Source: Clostridia bacterium (lineage in GTDB: Bacteria; Bacillota; Clostridia; Lachnospirales; Cellulosilyticaceae). From it: a DNA stretch of 64,000 bases. The notes below the pieces were generated by a model. That model was given only the letters and a program-made list of their open reading frames with translations, made no database searches and was not told where the DNA came from. The stretch lies in the NCBI GenBank assembly GCA_029239755.1, contig JARBUI010000012.1:37838-101837 (forward strand). The letters run 5' to 3'. Shown piece by piece: positions 41,172-49,579 of the stretch. Within the stretch, counting starts at the first letter, position 1. Every line of letters starts with the position of its first letter. Both the position numbers and the translations under genes were made by a program.

Positions 41172-41924
41172 CTATTCACTTTTTACTTCAAATGCAAATT
41201 TATTTCTGTCACCTCTATAGAAGGCTTGTGAGTATTCTATAGGTGTCCCATCATATAAATAGACTTTACTTTCAATGTACTGAACAGCACTTCCTTTTTT
41301 TATATTTAGAGCTTCAGCTTTATCCTCTGTTGCCAGAACAGATTCTATTGATCTCTTCGCACTCGCTATTCTATACTGATAGTCTGTTTCTAGTACTTCA
41401 TAAAGCGATCTATTTTCTAAATCTTTAGTTTCAATATCTGGGCATTTACCTTGAGGAAGATAAGTTGTAACAAGGACAATAGGATCTTGATCAGCGTATC
41501 TTAACCGCGATAACTTAACTACCTTACTTTGAACAGGAAGACTTAATGCATCACTAATCTCCTTATCACTTTCTATTTCGGTTACGCTTATTACTTTAGT
41601 TGATGGCGTAAGCCCTTGTCTATTCATTTCGCTGTAAAAGTTATCTAAGGTAGCTAAAAATCCCTGCTTAATTTTGGGTTTAGTAATAAATGTCCCTTTG
41701 CTCTTAATGCGATATAAATATCCTTCAACTACTAATTCATTAATGGCCTGTCTTACTGTTGGCCTGCTAATATTAAAGTACTCTCCTATCTCATTTTCCG
41801 TAGGAATAGACTCATCTAAATTTTTATGATTAACTTGGATATATTCTAATATTATTTTCTTTAATTGATAATAGAGTGGAACAGGAATTGATTTATCCAG
41901 AGTATTTGCGCTTGAAAATAGCAT
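41172..41924 (-). CDS. GntR-family (HutC/UTRA) transcriptional regulator, copy 2
   Basis: 250 residues, same length as copy 1 with about 35 substitutions and no gaps. The winged-helix DNA-binding region (residues 15-75) is nearly unchanged, including SRPTVRQAINELVVEGYLYR. Differences cluster in the UTRA domain and linker, so ligand response may have shifted. It lies immediately upstream of the KDPG-aldolase operon with operator O3 between them, and has its own promoter with operator O2. It probably represses the operon, itself and the hydrogenase gene. Confidence 0.92.
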   Translation of the reverse strand: MLFSSANTLDKSIPVPLYYQLKKIILEYIQVNHKNLDESIPTENEIGEYFNISRPTVRQAINELVVEGYLYRIKSKGTFITKPKIKQGFLATLDNFYSEMNRQGLTPSTKVISVTEIESDKEISDALSLPVQSKVVKLSRLRYADQDPIVLVTTYLPQGKCPDIETKDLENRSLYEVLETDYQYRIASAKRSIESVLATEDKAEALNIKKGSAVQYIESKVYLYDGTPIEYSQAFYRGDRNKFAFEVKSE

Positions 41925-41949
41925 ATCATAGCCTCCATTCTTTTAGATT

Positions 41950-41969
41950 ATGTAATTATGTAATTACAT
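41950..41969 (-). promoter_or_regulatory. GntR operator O2 (autoregulation of copy 2)
   Basis: Plus-strand ATGTAATTATGTAATTACAT, an exact consensus match. It overlaps the last bases of the -10 and covers the expected transcription start of GntR copy 2, a classic repressor position. Confidence 0.85.
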
Positions 41970-41996
41970 TCTAATATAAGTTCCTGGATTAGTCTA
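41968..41996 (-). promoter_or_regulatory. Promoter of GntR copy 2
   Basis: On the minus strand: -35 TAGACT (41991-41996), 17-bp spacer, -10 TAGAAT (41968-41973). The spacer and hexamers are nearly the same as upstream of GntR copy 1, so promoter and gene were duplicated together. Confidence 0.65.
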
Positions 41997-42033
41997 GCCT
42001 TTTTTTAGTTCTAGCAAAGATTTACAGTAATCT

Positions 42034-42076
42034 AAAATGAGTTATTAGTCCTATTGCAGGAATAATAACTCATTTT
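42034..42076 (-). terminator. Terminator of the ispF-fbp unit
   Basis: 14-bp stem (AAAATGAGTTATTA and its complement) with a loop of about 15 nt. It is followed on the minus strand by TTTTAGATT. It lies just after the fbp stop codon. Confidence 0.8.
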
Positions 42077-42083
42077 AATCATT

Positions 42084-44060
42084 CTATACTTCTTTTTCCT
42101 TTAGTAATCCTAATCTATAATATTCAACCAATGTTAAAAGTGCCTGAATTTGATTCATTATATCTTTTCCAATATCAGTATCTTTTACCCGTTTTCTCTT
42201 ATAGACCATCTCTATGACATTCATTGCTGTAACAATGTCTTTTTCAGAGGCAATGGCCTTTTCTACCCCTTCAAAAGGTTCATGAGAAGCAAGCTGCAAG
42301 CTGTATGAATTATAGATAAGTGTATAGCCTGCTATGCCAGTGACTTTTTGATAAGCCTTCGTAAATCCTCCATCTATTACAATAATCTTTCCATTTGCTT
42401 TAATGGGTGTTTCTCCTGATTTTACCTGTACAGGGACATGGCCATTAATAATATGTGATTCCTCTGAAGTAATGCCAAACTCCAAAAGTATCTTTTTAGC
42501 TAATTCCACTGTCTCTAATTGTTTATAATAAGCATTCTTATGCTCTATGCAGCTTTTTTTATCCCCAATAAAGTATCTTTCAAAGGTTGTCATTTTATCT
42601 TTACCAAACAAGGGTGAATGCGTTCCACACCATAAATACCACATCATATCCTGGCCTTTTTGATGATTTTTAGTACTACATTTATTAAAATACCCGTCTC
42701 TAACAATTTCTTCAAGCTTATCCAAATAAGCCTTTCCATAATATTCCTGTCCCTCAAGCTTTACAGTCTTAAATGTTCCATCATCATTCATTAAAATACA
42801 TCCATGGTAAAGTAAGTTGTTATTATATACTTTATACATGCTTCCTTTTGAAAACATAAACTTAATATGCTGCTGAAGCTTAGTACTATGTAAAAATGAA
42901 CTAACTAACCTTTCTACGACTTGTACTTCCTCTTTAGTAAGTCTATAAGGATCTTTTGGATCTACAGTGGTAAACCCTACATCCTTCAATGGGTATATAG
43001 CCCCTTCTATAGTAATAGTTCCCTTCCCAAAATCTATTCTATGGAGCAGATCCCTCTCCTTCATCGTTTCATCAAAGCATCGTTCTATTACTTGGTGTTC
43101 AAGCTTAAATTGTATTAAGGTTATGGCCTTATGCATAAGGGCAATAAGCTCAGTTTCATCTTTCTTTATTTCATTCTCTTCGTCAGTCATAGGAAGAAAA
43201 ACGCTGTAATCTGTATTCTTGTAATAATTCATTGCAAAAGTGGCTAAAGGCACTAAGTTGATCCCATAGCCATCTTCTAATGTTTCGAGACTAGAATAGC
43301 TGCATGCTATTCTAATAACATTCGCAATACATGCTGCACTGCCTGCAGCCGCTCCCATCCACAATATATCATGATTTCCCCATTGTATATCAATAGAATG
43401 GTAATCCTGCATGGTATCCATCACTATATCTGCTCTTGGCCCCCTATCAAATATATCTCCTAGTACATGCAGGCGGTCTACTGCAAGACGCTGTATCAAA
43501 TAACAAAATGCACACATAAACTCATTGGCTTTATTAAGGCTAACAATTCTCTCTATGATTTCATTATAGTATTGTTCCTTATTATGTGCGTCTATTTGCT
43601 CACTTAACAACTCTTCCATAACATAAGCAAACTGTTTAGGCAGAGCCTTCCTTACTTTTGAACGGGTATATTTAGAAGAAACCGCTTTACAAAGCTTAAT
43701 AATTCTAAATAAGTTAATACGATACCAATCATCCATGTCTTCTTCTTTTTTAATAACTTGCTCTAACTTCTTTTCTGGATAGTAAATGAGCATCGCTAGG
43801 CTTCTTCTATCTTTCTCTGAGATCTCACTCATAAATAGTTCATCTATTTTAGGTTTAAGAACACCTGATGCATTTCTAAGCACATGCGAAAATGCTTCAT
43901 ATTCCCCATGAATATCGGACACAAAATGCTCTGTAGCTTTTGGCAAGTTTAAGATAGCCTGCAAGTTAATAATCTCTGTTATAGCTGTGTCTGTGGTTGG
44001 ATACTGCTTGGCTAAAAACTTTAGTAGCTGCATATTGATAGATTCATCTTTGATAATCAC
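42084..44060 (-). CDS. fbp: Class III fructose-1,6-bisphosphatase
   Basis: 658 residues, typical for the Firmicute class III enzyme of gluconeogenesis. It is a calcineurin-like phosphoesterase fold. Metal-site motifs: EHFVSDIHGEYEAF, LHVLGDIFDRGPRADIV and IQWGNHDILWMGAAAG. A later conserved stretch is INGHVPVQVKSGETP. The start is a GTG preceded by GAGGGGGAAAG; an ATG nine codons in (MQLLKFLAKQYP) is the alternative and fits the usual family N-terminus as well. It lies 37 bp downstream of ispF, an ordinary chromosomal pairing rather than part of the sugar island. Confidence 0.95.
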   Translation of the reverse strand: MIIKDESINMQLLKFLAKQYPTTDTAITEIINLQAILNLPKATEHFVSDIHGEYEAFSHVLRNASGVLKPKIDELFMSEISEKDRRSLAMLIYYPEKKLEQVIKKEEDMDDWYRINLFRIIKLCKAVSSKYTRSKVRKALPKQFAYVMEELLSEQIDAHNKEQYYNEIIERIVSLNKANEFMCAFCYLIQRLAVDRLHVLGDIFDRGPRADIVMDTMQDYHSIDIQWGNHDILWMGAAAGSAACIANVIRIACSYSSLETLEDGYGINLVPLATFAMNYYKNTDYSVFLPMTDEENEIKKDETELIALMHKAITLIQFKLEHQVIERCFDETMKERDLLHRIDFGKGTITIEGAIYPLKDVGFTTVDPKDPYRLTKEEVQVVERLVSSFLHSTKLQQHIKFMFSKGSMYKVYNNNLLYHGCILMNDDGTFKTVKLEGQEYYGKAYLDKLEEIVRDGYFNKCSTKNHQKGQDMMWYLWCGTHSPLFGKDKMTTFERYFIGDKKSCIEHKNAYYKQLETVELAKKILLEFGITSEESHIINGHVPVQVKSGETPIKANGKIIVIDGGFTKAYQKVTGIAGYTLIYNSYSLQLASHEPFEGVEKAIASEKDIVTAMNVIEMVYKRKRVKDTDIGKDIMNQIQALLTLVEYYRLGLLKEKEV

Positions 44061-44097
44061 TCTGCTTTCCCCCTCTTTATTGTGCGAATAATAAGAT

Positions 44098-44571
44098 CTA
44101 CATTTCTACAAGTGCAACAGCTTGACTGGAAATACCTAGCTTTTCTCCTGTAAATCCTAGTTTTTCCTCTGTTGTCGCCTTAACATTCACTTGAGTCACC
44201 TTTATCTGTAATGTCCCTGCAATATTTTCACGCATTTTATCTATATGAGGAGCCATTTTTGGACTTTGTGCTATAATTGTTGCATCAATATTATTGATAA
44301 CAGCCCCTTTTTTATCTAATAGTTCCCCTACATACTTAAGCAGTTCCATACTGGATATACCTTTGTATTTCTGATCTGTATCCGGAAAGTGTTTGCCTAT
44401 ATCCCCTTCGGCTACAGCTCCTAACAAAGCATCCATAATAGCATGTATCAGTACATCTGCATCTGAATGTCCAAGAAGACCTTTTTCATGTTCTATTTGT
44501 ACTCCGCCTATTATAAGCTGTCTTTCGAAAGCTAATCTATGAACATCATATCCCATTCCTATTCTTAACAT
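44098..44571 (-). CDS. ispF: 2-C-methyl-D-erythritol 2,4-cyclodiphosphate synthase
   Basis: 157 residues, full length. It converts CDP-methylerythritol 2-phosphate to methylerythritol cyclodiphosphate in the MEP isoprenoid pathway and is trimeric with bound Zn. Hallmarks: MGYDVHRLA (Asp8 and His10 zinc ligands), [20 protein letters not shown] (second histidine and signature) and [11 protein letters not shown]. The C-terminal [13 protein letters not shown] is the substrate loop. Housekeeping gene, first of the ispF-fbp unit. Confidence 0.97.
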   Translation of the reverse strand: MLRIGMGYDVHRLAFERQLIIGGVQIEHEKGLLGHSDADVLIHAIMDALLGAVAEGDIGKHFPDTDQKYKGISSMELLKYVGELLDKKGAVINNIDATIIAQSPKMAPHIDKMRENIAGTLQIKVTQVNVKATTEEKLGFTGEKLGISSQAVALVEM

Positions 44572-44668
44572 CTATTTTTCTGCTCCTTTAATTTATTTTG
44601 ATATTTATAATAAACTGCATATCACTTTTTATTTACCGACCTATTTATTAAGTTTTTACTTTTTATTA

Positions 44669-44697
44669 ATAGTATCACACTTTCCTCCTAAAATCTA
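44669..44697 (-). promoter_or_regulatory. Candidate promoter of the ispF-fbp unit
   Basis: On the minus strand: -35 TAGATT (44692-44697), 17-bp spacer, -10 TACTAT (44669-44674), about 100 bp upstream of ispF. Matches are only fair. It is the best pair I found in the gap. Confidence 0.35.
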
Positions 44698-44763
44698 TTC
44701 TCTGAAAGGCTCTAAAAATTTACATATCTGAACTCACTCATTGATAAAACTTCTTCAACCTAA

Positions 44764-44822
44764 ACAAAGGAACAGGTTATATTCAAGCAAACTTAATTGC
44801 TGAGTATAACCTGTTCCTTTGT
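44764..44822 (-). terminator. Terminator of the xylitol operon
   Basis: Long stem of 18 bp (ACAAAGGAACAGGTTATA and its complement) with a loop of about 23 nt. It is followed on the minus strand by TTAGG rather than a long T run. It abuts the xylulokinase stop codon. Confidence 0.8.
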
Positions 44823-46343
44823 TTATAGCTCTATCATCTCAAAACTGTCTTTTAAATCATTATATAACTTTTGGTATAATTTATGGTATCTTCTATATGT
44901 TTGTACATTTATCTCTATTGGATTCTGCACCTGATCTGTTCCTATAGCTATTTGGCATGCTTCATTAATATCTTTATAAATTCCAGCCCCTACACCAGCC
45001 AGCAAAGCTACACCAAGTGCTCCCCCCTCTGATGATTTATTAGTGCAAATGGTACTATTAAACATATCTGCTTGAATTTGTCTCCAAAGTTTACTTTTTC
45101 CGCCTCCTCCAGAAGCCATCACCTGATTCGGCGTAATGCCCATTCCTTTAATAATATCCATACAGTCTGCAAGGGAATACGAAACCCCTTCGAGGACAGC
45201 TCTTAGTATATCATTTTTTGTATGAGACGCAGTCATACCAAAGAATACACCTTTAGCTTTAGGATTTAAGTGCGGTGATCTCTCACCCATCAAGTAAGGC
45301 AGATAGATGATTCCCCTGGACCCTACAGGCGCACACTCAGCCTCTTTAGTCATTAATACATAAGGATCTACATTCATAAATTTTGCTGTACTCATTTCAC
45401 TCATGCAAAAGTTGTCTCTAAACCATTTTAAGGATAAACCTGCTCCCTGAGTAACACCCATAACATGCCACGCTCCAGGAACTGCATGGCAAAAAGTATG
45501 TACTCTTCCGCCGCTGTCTATCATTGGTCTATCTAGGTGTGCAAATACTACACCCGAAGTCCCTATCATAGTGGATACAAGTCCTTCTTTTATAATACCG
45601 TTTCCTATGCCTCCTGCAGCTTGATCTCCTGCACCACCTACTACAGGCGTGTTACTCATAAGACCTGTTATTTCAGCTGCTTTTTTGCTTATTTTTCCGG
45701 TTACTACAACTGATTCATAAACATCTGCTAAATAGTCTTTTGGAATCTCAAGCTTATCCAAAACTTCAGATGACCATTTTCTCTTACTGATATCTAACAG
45801 CTGCATGCCTGACGCATCAGATACTTCTGTTGCAAATTCTCCAGTTAACATATATCTGATATAGTCTTTTGGCAGTAAAATTTTTCTGCATCTCTCATAG
45901 TTTTCCGGTTCATTATTTCTTACCCATAATATTTTTGAGGCTGTGAAGCCAGTTAGTGCTGGATTTGCAGTAATCTGCATCAGTCTCTCTGCTCCAACTC
46001 TCTGGGTGATTTCATCACATTCTTTTGAAGTACGCTGATCACACCAAATAATTGATTTTCTAATAACACTGCCCTCTTTATCCAGCATAACAAGTCCATG
46101 CATTTGCCCAGATAGTCCTATTCCTTTGATATCTTTAGGATCTATGCTGTTTTTATAAATAATTTCCTTTATCGTCTCACATACTGCATGCCACCAATCC
46201 AGCGGGTCTTGCTCTGCCCAGCCTATTTGGGGTTGGTATAAAGGATACTCTTTTGTACTGGAAGCAACTGCATTACCCGCATGATCAAATAAGACTGTTT
46301 TTGTACCAGATGTACCTATGTCAATGCCAAGTAAATATTCCAT
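44823..46343 (-). CDS. xylB: Xylulokinase
   Basis: 506 residues, usual length. Phosphorylates D-xylulose to xylulose-5-phosphate for the pentose phosphate pathway. Motifs: LLGIDIGTSGTKTVLFD, IGWAEQDPLDWW, IGLSGQMHGLVMLD (the xylulokinase substrate-site GQMHG), the central VVGGAGDQAAGGIG and the C-terminal ASGGGGKSKLWRQIQADMF. It lies 20 bp after the xylitol/sorbitol dehydrogenase and ends the importer operon. The dehydrogenase product xylulose is the natural substrate. Confidence 0.95.
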   Translation of the reverse strand: MEYLLGIDIGTSGTKTVLFDHAGNAVASSTKEYPLYQPQIGWAEQDPLDWWHAVCETIKEIIYKNSIDPKDIKGIGLSGQMHGLVMLDKEGSVIRKSIIWCDQRTSKECDEITQRVGAERLMQITANPALTGFTASKILWVRNNEPENYERCRKILLPKDYIRYMLTGEFATEVSDASGMQLLDISKRKWSSEVLDKLEIPKDYLADVYESVVVTGKISKKAAEITGLMSNTPVVGGAGDQAAGGIGNGIIKEGLVSTMIGTSGVVFAHLDRPMIDSGGRVHTFCHAVPGAWHVMGVTQGAGLSLKWFRDNFCMSEMSTAKFMNVDPYVLMTKEAECAPVGSRGIIYLPYLMGERSPHLNPKAKGVFFGMTASHTKNDILRAVLEGVSYSLADCMDIIKGMGITPNQVMASGGGGKSKLWRQIQADMFNSTICTNKSSEGGALGVALLAGVGAGIYKDINEACQIAIGTDQVQNPIEINVQTYRRYHKLYQKLYNDLKDSFEMIEL

Positions 46344-46363
46344 TTTTTGAGCCTCCTGTGTGT

Positions 46364-47401
46364 TTAGAGCTTGATAACAGCTTTAACCACATCATTTTTA
46401 TTTTGGATAACATCATCAAAAGCTTTTTTGGTATCAGCGAAGTCAAACTCATGAGTCACTATCCCTTTTACATCGATCTTGCCATCTGCAATGGCTCCAA
46501 TAGCTGCTGGATAAATATTACGATAACGGAATACTGATTTAATATCTGCTTCTTTTCCCATGATCTGCATAAAGTCAAATTCTATAATATCTTTTGGTGC
46601 GAGTCCAACTAATACAATAGTTCCAGCTCTTTTAACTAAATAAGCACTTTCTTTGATAGTAACTTCTGCTCCAGCTGTTTCAATAACAACATCAGCTCCT
46701 TGACCATAAGTGAGCTCTGCTAATTTTTCTCTTAAGTTTTCATTTTTTGGATTAATGACAGCTGTTGCACCTAGTTTTTTTGCAACCTCAAGTCTCTTAT
46801 CAATAATATCGGTTACGATAATATTTGTAGCCCCATAGGCTTTGCATGCTAGAAGCGTTACTATGCCTATACATCCAGCACCAAGTATAACCACTGTATT
46901 TCCAACTTTAACATTTCCTTGAGCTGCAGCATGCATCCCAACTGCAAGTGGTTCTACCAATGCCCCTTCTAGTGTGCTTACATTTTCTGGCAGCTTAAAA
47001 GCCATATTTTCTGGATAAGCAATATAGTTCATCAATGATCCATGATAAGGCGGTGTTGCCAAAAATTCTACATCTGGGCATAGATTGTATTTACCGCTTT
47101 TACAAAATTCACATTGCCCACAAGTAATCCCTGGTTCAAGAGCAACTTTATCTCCCACTTTTAATGTCGTTACGCCTTCTCCTATTTGCACAACTTCTCC
47201 AGCACATTCATGTCCTAATATAAAATCCCCATTAACTACGAAGTCACCTATTCTGCCATGTTCATAATAGTGAACGTCTGACCCGCATATGCCAACATAT
47301 TCTAATTTAATTAAAACCTCTTTTGCTTTTGGAACAGGGATATCAATATCCCTGGTTTCCATATTATAAGTACTTGTCATATACACCGCTTGATTACGCA
47401 T
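46364..47401 (-). CDS. Xylitol/sorbitol-type zinc dehydrogenase
   Basis: 345 residues. Oxidises xylitol to D-xylulose or sorbitol to fructose with NAD. Catalytic zinc: Cys39 and His64-Glu65. The stretch ICGSDVHYYEHGRIGDFVV is the signature of sorbitol/xylitol dehydrogenases. Structural zinc cysteines are present (CGQCEFCKSGKYNLC). The NAD motif is VILGAGCIGIVTLLA. The neighbouring xylulokinase (20 bp downstream) favours xylitol, since fructose would need a different kinase. Confidence 0.9.
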   Translation of the reverse strand: MRNQAVYMTSTYNMETRDIDIPVPKAKEVLIKLEYVGICGSDVHYYEHGRIGDFVVNGDFILGHECAGEVVQIGEGVTTLKVGDKVALEPGITCGQCEFCKSGKYNLCPDVEFLATPPYHGSLMNYIAYPENMAFKLPENVSTLEGALVEPLAVGMHAAAQGNVKVGNTVVILGAGCIGIVTLLACKAYGATNIIVTDIIDKRLEVAKKLGATAVINPKNENLREKLAELTYGQGADVVIETAGAEVTIKESAYLVKRAGTIVLVGLAPKDIIEFDFMQIMGKEADIKSVFRYRNIYPAAIGAIADGKIDVKGIVTHEFDFADTKKAFDDVIQNKNDVVKAVIKL

Positions 47402-47442
47402 TACTTAGGCCCCCTTGCTTTTAGTAAAAATATGTTTATGTG

Positions 47443-48489
47443 TTATTTTAAATTTCCAGCTTTTTTATGAAGATCTATATACTCTTGCGCATTTTCTTTT
47501 GTAATAAGAGGACAATCTACAAGAATTGTTTCACGTTCTCCAGCGCCTGTCATAAGCTTATAAGTTAATTTTACTGCTTCTTCTGCAAGGGCATAAGCAC
47601 TTTGAAGTGTGGTAGATGTCATTTCTCCTGCTTGAATAGCAAGACAAGCTTCTGCAGTACCATCAACGCCATAAGATAAAATATCAGTCATGCCAGCTGC
47701 TTTAGCTGCTTCAAGAGCACCTACTGCCATGTTATCATTCATAGAGATAATCGCATCTATTTCTCCATATGTTTGAATCCAGTCTTCCATAAAACGCATT
47801 GCTTCATCTTTATTCCAGTTTGCAATTTGTTCGTCTAATATCTTAACATCAGGACGTTTGTCAAAGAATGATTGCTGCCATCCTATTCTTCTCTTATCTG
47901 AATGCATGTTTCCAGCTGGTCCCATTAATACAACTACTTTACCGTTTTGTGGTATTTGTTCAAATGCTAATTCTGCATTTTTAGCTGCCTGTGCAACTGG
48001 GTCAGCATCTATTGCTCCTGCTCTGTCATTATCATTGATACGATTGTTAACTGTTACTACCTGAACCCCTGCATCCATAGCTTCCATCGCTGGTGCTACT
48101 TGTGCTTCTGAATCATATGGCTGTAAGAGAATTGCATCATACTGCTTAGTTACCGCATTTTCTATATGACTTGCAATAACTTCATTTTTACTTTCTCCAT
48201 CAAATACATCTACTGTAACATCTTTATAGTTTTTTGCTACTTCATCTTTTACAGCGTTAGCAAGCCAAGCTGCAAAGGAGTCACTTTGTGCTCTTGCAAT
48301 ATATGCAATTTTATATGTTTTTTGAGCTTCTTCTGCTGGTTTTGCCTCTTCTGCAGGTTTTGTTTCTTCTGCTGCAGTTGTTGTTTCAGCTGTACCCCCT
48401 GCCTTTGGCTCAGCCCCGCAGCCTACTGTGAGTGATAAAGCAAGCATTGAACCCATCATAACTGCCATTAATTTCTTCATACTCTTCAT
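47443..48489 (-). CDS. Sugar/polyol-binding lipoprotein of the xylitol-type importer
   Basis: 348 residues. The signal peptide has lipobox TVGC (Cys24), followed by an Ala/Glu/Pro-rich linker with repeated KPAEEA units (residues about 38-58). The LacI-like binding domain has YKIAYIARAQSDSFAAWLAN, AIISMNDNMAVGALEAAKAA and SYGVDGTAEACLAIQAGE. It follows the permease (57 bp) and precedes the dehydrogenase. The ligand is probably xylitol or another pentitol, inferred from the catabolic genes. Confidence 0.9.
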   Translation of the reverse strand: MKSMKKLMAVMMGSMLALSLTVGCGAEPKAGGTAETTTAAEETKPAEEAKPAEEAQKTYKIAYIARAQSDSFAAWLANAVKDEVAKNYKDVTVDVFDGESKNEVIASHIENAVTKQYDAILLQPYDSEAQVAPAMEAMDAGVQVVTVNNRINDNDRAGAIDADPVAQAAKNAELAFEQIPQNGKVVVLMGPAGNMHSDKRRIGWQQSFFDKRPDVKILDEQIANWNKDEAMRFMEDWIQTYGEIDAIISMNDNMAVGALEAAKAAGMTDILSYGVDGTAEACLAIQAGEMTSTTLQSAYALAEEAVKLTYKLMTGAGERETILVDCPLITKENAQEYIDLHKKAGNLK

Positions 48490-48546
48490 AATAATTTCCC
48501 CCTTAGTTTTTTTTAAAATTTATATAAAATTTATATAAATTGCAAG

Positions 48547-49572
48547 TTATAAAGCACCTGGCTCCTTAGCCTTATTGCTGCTATCCACTAGCTTTTCATT
48601 GATATTTCCTTGTTTTTTCTTGTCTCTTTTAGTCTTAGAGCGAATATCGTAAACTACCGCCAGCGCTATAATAATACCTTTTACAATTTGCTGCATATAA
48701 GACTGAACACCCAAGAGATTCATAATGTTATTTACAAATCCCATAATAAATGCTCCTGCTAAAGTACCCATAGCAGTACCAATACCACCTGAGAAACTAG
48801 TTCCTCCAATGATTGCTGAAGTCATCGCTTCAAATTCAGCTCCGATTCCACCATTAGGAAGTCCTGCATTAACCCTTGACATAAAGAGTACGCCTGCAAC
48901 ACCTACAAACAATCCGTTGATAAGGTAAGCTGTCATCTTTGTTTTGTTGTTATTAACTCCTGAAGCACGGGCTGCTTCTTCACTTCCGCCTACTGCATAT
49001 AAATGTCTTCCAAACTTAGTGTGATTTAACATGTACCATGTCATGAGTGTTGTTCCAATCATAAAAATAACAGGTATTGGGATAATCCCTATTGAATTTT
49101 GCCCTAGTGCTTTATACTCACCAATCTGATAAATGTTTTGCCCATCGGTATAAAGCAGCGCCGCCCCTCTGGCTGCTGTCTGCATTGCGAGTGTAGCAAT
49201 AAATGGCGGTGTCTTAAATTTGGTAACCAGTATTCCATTAATCGCATTACAAAATACTCCTACGCTGACTCCCACTACCATAGCAATTTGCATTGATCCT
49301 GTCATTTTATATGCTGCAACTGACAGTACCCCTGATAGTGCAAGTACTGAACCTGCTGATAAGTCAATAAGACCACATATAATAAGCAGTGTTTCTCCAA
49401 ATGCTATAATAGTTGTAATAGAAATTTGTCTGGAGATATTTGTTATATTTTTTGTGGATAAGAATACTGGACTTATCACCGAACATACGATAAACATGGC
49501 AATTAAAACGATATAAATGCTATACTTACTGGTTGCTTTAGCCCACCACTGATTAACTCCTTTACTATTCAT
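48547..49572 (-). CDS. Sugar ABC transporter permease, RbsC/XylH type
   Basis: Membrane subunit, 341 residues, about ten hydrophobic helices and a charged C-terminal tail (SKTKRDKKKQGNINEK). Motifs: LLIICGLIDLSAGSVLALSG, LYAVGGSEEAARASGVNNN and AIIGGTSFSGGIGTAMGT. There is only one permease here, so the channel should be a homodimer, unlike the other two RbsC-type importers in the window. It begins 7 bp after the ATPase stop. Confidence 0.92.
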   Translation of the reverse strand: MNSKGVNQWWAKATSKYSIYIVLIAMFIVCSVISPVFLSTKNITNISRQISITTIIAFGETLLIICGLIDLSAGSVLALSGVLSVAAYKMTGSMQIAMVVGVSVGVFCNAINGILVTKFKTPPFIATLAMQTAARGAALLYTDGQNIYQIGEYKALGQNSIGIIPIPVIFMIGTTLMTWYMLNHTKFGRHLYAVGGSEEAARASGVNNNKTKMTAYLINGLFVGVAGVLFMSRVNAGLPNGGIGAEFEAMTSAIIGGTSFSGGIGTAMGTLAGAFIMGFVNNIMNLLGVQSYMQQIVKGIIIALAVVYDIRSKTKRDKKKQGNINEKLVDSSNKAKEPGAL

Positions 49573-49579
49573 CCTATCA

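Noticed and set aside
44640..44700. Possible 18-codon leader peptide (GTG start with GGAGGAAAG) upstream of ispF
   Set aside because: Very short, no regulatory codon run or attenuator hairpin before ispF; the G-rich stretch more likely lies within the candidate promoter spacer.
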